DNA from: Candidatus Eiseniibacteriota bacterium
GTDB lineage: Bacteria; Joyebacterota; Joyebacteria; Joyebacterales; Joyebacteraceae
Assembly (NCBI GenBank): GCA_030609605.1
Contig: JAUWBY010000079.1
Coordinates: 1 to 8,895 of the forward strand
Direction: 5' to 3'
Length of the DNA: 8,895 nucleotides
Both the position numbers and the translations under genes were made by a program. Of the stretch, positions 6,620 to 8,895 are shown one piece after another (the stretch's first letter is position 1; each line of letters starts with the position of its first letter). The notes under the pieces are model-generated. The model searched no databases, was not told the DNA's origin, and saw only the letters and a program-made list of their open reading frames with translations.

Positions 6620-7872
6620 TCTCGCTGCTCCAACCTGACGCTCTCGGAAACGGACCGCCCGTGTTCCCCGAACACCTGACCGCGGAACGGATCGAGCAGG
6701 TGATCCATGATGCCTTCCACCTCTCGAACGACCTTCTCGATATCATGCCTGTCCATGGCCAGCGCCAGACCCGCACGCCCCATCGTCCCGGCGCGTGTCG
6801 GATCATCCAGCAACTCTCGCACGGCCGCCGCAAGAGCACCTGAATCACCCGGCGGCACAAGGATCCCGCTCTCGCCGTCAATGACGATTTCGGGGAGGCC
6901 GCCCACATCGGTGGCAACCACCGGGAGACCTGCCGCCATCGCTTCCAGAACAGCGTTCGGTGAACCCTCCGAGAGCGAACTCAGGACGAAGACATCCATC
7001 AGCTTGAGAAGTGACGGCACGTCGTCTCGTGCACCCGCGAAGGTGACTCTATCCGCGATTCCCAGCTCCGCCGCCATCTCCTCGAGTTCCCTCTTCCTGA
7101 TCCCGTCACCTACAACGAGGAAGGCGACGTCGGGTCTTGCCTCGGCGATTTCGGCGGCCGCCTCCAGGAAGTACTGATGCCCCTTCACCGGACTGAGCTT
7201 GGCCACGATCCCAACGACGATCCGATCTGCGAGTCCTAACTCATTCGCGGGTTCATCTCCTGCGCCGGCTCCGGCGATGCGGCCAAGATCGATGCCGGTG
7301 CCCACCGAGATGACCTTTTCCGGCGGGACCCCGAACCGCTCCACAAGCTCATTCTCCGCAGCCGCTGAGTTCACAAGCACAGCATCCACAAGCTTCCTAT
7401 TGACGAAACCGTAGACCGCCTCTCGAAATCCCCCCCGAATCCAGTAGCTGAGATTGCGCTGGTTGTTGAGCACGACGGGAACCCCGGCGACACGCCCGAC
7501 GAACGGCCCTATGAGCGTGGTCAATCCCAGCATGCAATCGAGCACGGCCACCCGCTCGCGCTTGAGGAACCGTGCGGCCCGGAAAAGCCCGCAGATCGTG
7601 GCCGGACTCAGAAGCATCCTGCCCGTGCCGAACTCGTGGATCTCGATGCCCAGCGACTCGATGTCGGAGAGGAGTTCTCCTGTCCTGACGGTCGACATCA
7701 CTACGGGATCAAAGCGCTCGCGATCGATTCTGCGCAGGAGTTCCAGAAGGAACTGCTGCGTGCCGGCACGTTCGAACGAGCCGGCCCAGAAGGCCACCTT
7801 CACCGGCAGTTGCCCCACCGCTCGCGTCGCAGTCTGTGTCTTCGCTTGCATCACTCTATTCACACTCCGCAC
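6616..7872 (-). CDS. Glycosyltransferase family 4 protein (GT-B fold)
   Basis: This 418-residue retaining glycosyltransferase probably moves a sugar from a nucleotide donor onto a lipid-linked glycan at the cytoplasmic face. The N-terminal acceptor domain starts at VKVAFWAGSFERAGTQQF (24-41). The donor domain begins near 218 with GIVAKLSPVKGH (221-232). It contains the E-x7-E motif SEGSPNAVLEAMAAG (301-315, Glu 302 and 310) and GLPEIVIDGESGILVPPGD (325-343). The longest start is GTG at 7872, with GAGG seven bases upstream, overlapping the deacetylase gene by 17 bases. ATG at 7851, just after the deacetylase stop, is an alternative giving a protein seven residues shorter; either leaves the domain complete. 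The end overlaps the next gene as ATGA. Donor and acceptor cannot be read from sequence. Confidence 0.93.
   Translation of the reverse strand: MRSVNRVMQAKTQTATRAVGQLPVKVAFWAGSFERAGTQQFLLELLRRIDRERFDPVVMSTVRTGELLSDIESLGIEIHEFGTGRMLLSPATICGLFRAARFLKRERVAVLDCMLGLTTLIGPFVGRVAGVPVVLNNQRNLSYWIRGGFREAVYGFVNRKLVDAVLVNSAAAENELVERFGVPPEKVISVGTGIDLGRIAGAGAGDEPANELGLADRIVVGIVAKLSPVKGHQYFLEAAAEIAEARPDVAFLVVGDGIRKRELEEMAAELGIADRVTFAGARDDVPSLLKLMDVFVLSSLSEGSPNAVLEAMAAGLPVVATDVGGLPEIVIDGESGILVPPGDSGALAAAVRELLDDPTRAGTMGRAGLALAMDRHDIEKVVREVEGIMDHLLDPFRGQVFGEHGRSVSESVRLEQRE
6628..6631 (-). promoter_or_regulatory. Ribosome binding site of the fused transferase gene
   Basis: GGAG on the minus strand, eight bases before ATG 6619. 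It lies inside the end of the preceding glycosyltransferase gene. With the ATGA overlap it supports this start, which also gives the expected family N terminus MKVLLITQYY. Confidence 0.75.
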
Positions 7873-8895
7873 GACCGCGCCTCACAACCCGGCCCGCGCC
7901 ATTTCTTGCGGCACTGATCTCCTCGATCGAGGGCGACACTACTCTCGACAGTCTCGTGTACTGCAGATCGGCGGCGAACTTCGCGATCCCGGTTCGACGA
8001 GTTGCAATGCCGACGCGAGGAACACCGTACGGCGAGAATCTGTTCCCCGCCGGCCCATTAACTGATGTCACTGCAGACTCATAGCCGGCCCTCGCAACGA
8101 TTCCCGCCACGCGCGCGTCACAGTGCTTGTCGGTTCTCCCGTTCGGATAGGCGAAGTGATCCACCCGATCGCCGAGTGCTGCCTCGATCATCTCCTTTGA
8201 GATCTCGACCTCGGCAGTGACATCACTGTCATCCAGGCACGTGAGGTTGTAATGGTTCACCGTGTGCGCACCTATCGTCATTCCGGCGGCCCTCATCTCC
8301 CGGATCTCATCCCAGCTCATTATGATCCTGCGATCGATCTGCCCGATTGGTACCCCACATTCTTCGAAGACCTCATCAAGAAGCTCGTCGGCCTCAGCCT
8401 TCCCACGGGACTTCACGAGCCCTGTGATCCAACGCGCAGCTTGTTGTCGAGATCCCTCTGTGGAAAGATCGATGGGATGGTGCCCAAGCGATGGACAGAT
8501 GAGGCGCGTCCGCTCTGTATTCCAGATCGCGTGTCTGAGCCGCACGCCCCAGAGGATCGTCTCATCGCTGACGCACGCCGTTGTGATGTAGAAGGTGGCT
8601 GTGGCGCCATGCTCCCGCAGAATCGGAAGTGCGACCCGGTAGTTGTCCTCGTATCCATCATCGAACGTCAGCGCCACCCACCTGTGATCCGGCGTCCGTC
8701 CATTCGCGACGAGCTCGATGATCCGTCCCAACGACACGATTTCGAAGTGCCTGCGCAGATACTGCACATGTTCTTCGAACGCCTTCGGAGTAACAACGAT
8801 ACTCGGGGGCAAGTAGCCATTCATCCAGGTAGGGTCGTCATTGACGGAATGGTAACGCAGAATCGCACACCCGCCCGTCGGTATGGCGCTCAGCA
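7856..8895 (-). CDS. Polysaccharide deacetylase (NodB-type), 5' end missing
   Basis: This is a carbohydrate esterase family 4 (NodB homology) protein, expected to remove N- or O-acetyl groups from an exported polysaccharide. The reading frame stays open to the right edge. The 23 residues read upstream of the ATG at 8824 include ILRYHSVNDDPTW, the usual conserved beginning of this family, so that ATG is internal and the true start lies beyond 8895. Counting from that ATG, motif 1 is TFDDGYEDN (base and metal Asp at 55-56), motif 2 is HTVNH (metal His 187 and 191), and HFAYPNGR (223-230) is the usual Tyr-Pro strand. The stop is TAG at 7858-7856. The next gene begins inside or just after this end, so the two are probably co-translated. 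Exosortase loci usually carry a deacetylase like this one. Family assignment is firm; substrate is unknown. Confidence 0.93.
   Translation of the reverse strand, partial: LSAIPTGGCAILRYHSVNDDPTWMNGYLPPSIVVTPKAFEEHVQYLRRHFEIVSLGRIIELVANGRTPDHRWVALTFDDGYEDNYRVALPILREHGATATFYITTACVSDETILWGVRLRHAIWNTERTRLICPSLGHHPIDLSTEGSRQQAARWITGLVKSRGKAEADELLDEVFEECGVPIGQIDRRIIMSWDEIREMRAAGMTIGAHTVNHYNLTCLDDSDVTAEVEISKEMIEAALGDRVDHFAYPNGRTDKHCDARVAGIVARAGYESAVTSVNGPAGNRFSPYGVPRVGIATRRTGIAKFAADLQYTRLSRVVSPSIEEISAARNGAGRVVRRGRAECE

Noticed and set aside
7454..8084. Several plus-strand frames of 82-203 codons
   Set aside because: All are antisense to the glycosyltransferase and deacetylase genes and have Ser/Arg/Thr-rich products without motifs.

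Overview
The window is one dense stretch of eight genes, all on the minus strand, transcribed from the right edge (8895) to the left edge (1). Neighbouring genes overlap or lie 0-5 bases apart, so there is no intergenic stretch long enough to expect a promoter or terminator, and I saw none. I also found no RNA genes, insertion sequences, CRISPR arrays or strong repeats. The first gene (right edge) and the last gene (left edge) are both cut by the window.

In transcription order the genes are: (1) a NodB-type polysaccharide deacetylase, 5' end missing; (2) a GT-B glycosyltransferase of the GT4 type; (3) a 601-residue fusion of a WbuB-like GT4 glycosyltransferase with a PglC/WecP-type phosphoglycosyltransferase; (4) an exosortase with its Cys/Arg/His residues; (5) an EpsI-family exosortase partner; (6) a six-helix membrane protein I cannot name; (7) a TPR lipoprotein; (8) the multi-helix membrane-sensor half of a PrsK-like histidine kinase, running off the left edge.

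This is the signature of an exosortase/exopolysaccharide (EpsH/XrtA, PEP-CTERM-type) locus. Genes 1-3 would start, extend and modify a lipid-linked polysaccharide. Genes 4-5 would process C-terminally tagged secreted proteins at the inner membrane. Gene 7 would be a periplasm-facing lipoprotein scaffold, and gene 8 would sense envelope or polysaccharide state. Its response regulator (PrsR-like) would be expected just beyond the left edge. Genes 3, 6 and 7 are the least standard parts.

The organism is most likely a Gram-negative (diderm) bacterium with a GC-rich genome. This rests on the exosortase, the lipobox protein, the base composition and the clear GGAG-type ribosome binding sites. The mixture is compatible with uncultivated high-GC FCB-type phyla (for example Eisenbacteria-like) or a proteobacterium. 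That placement is a guess; the sequence alone does not settle it.
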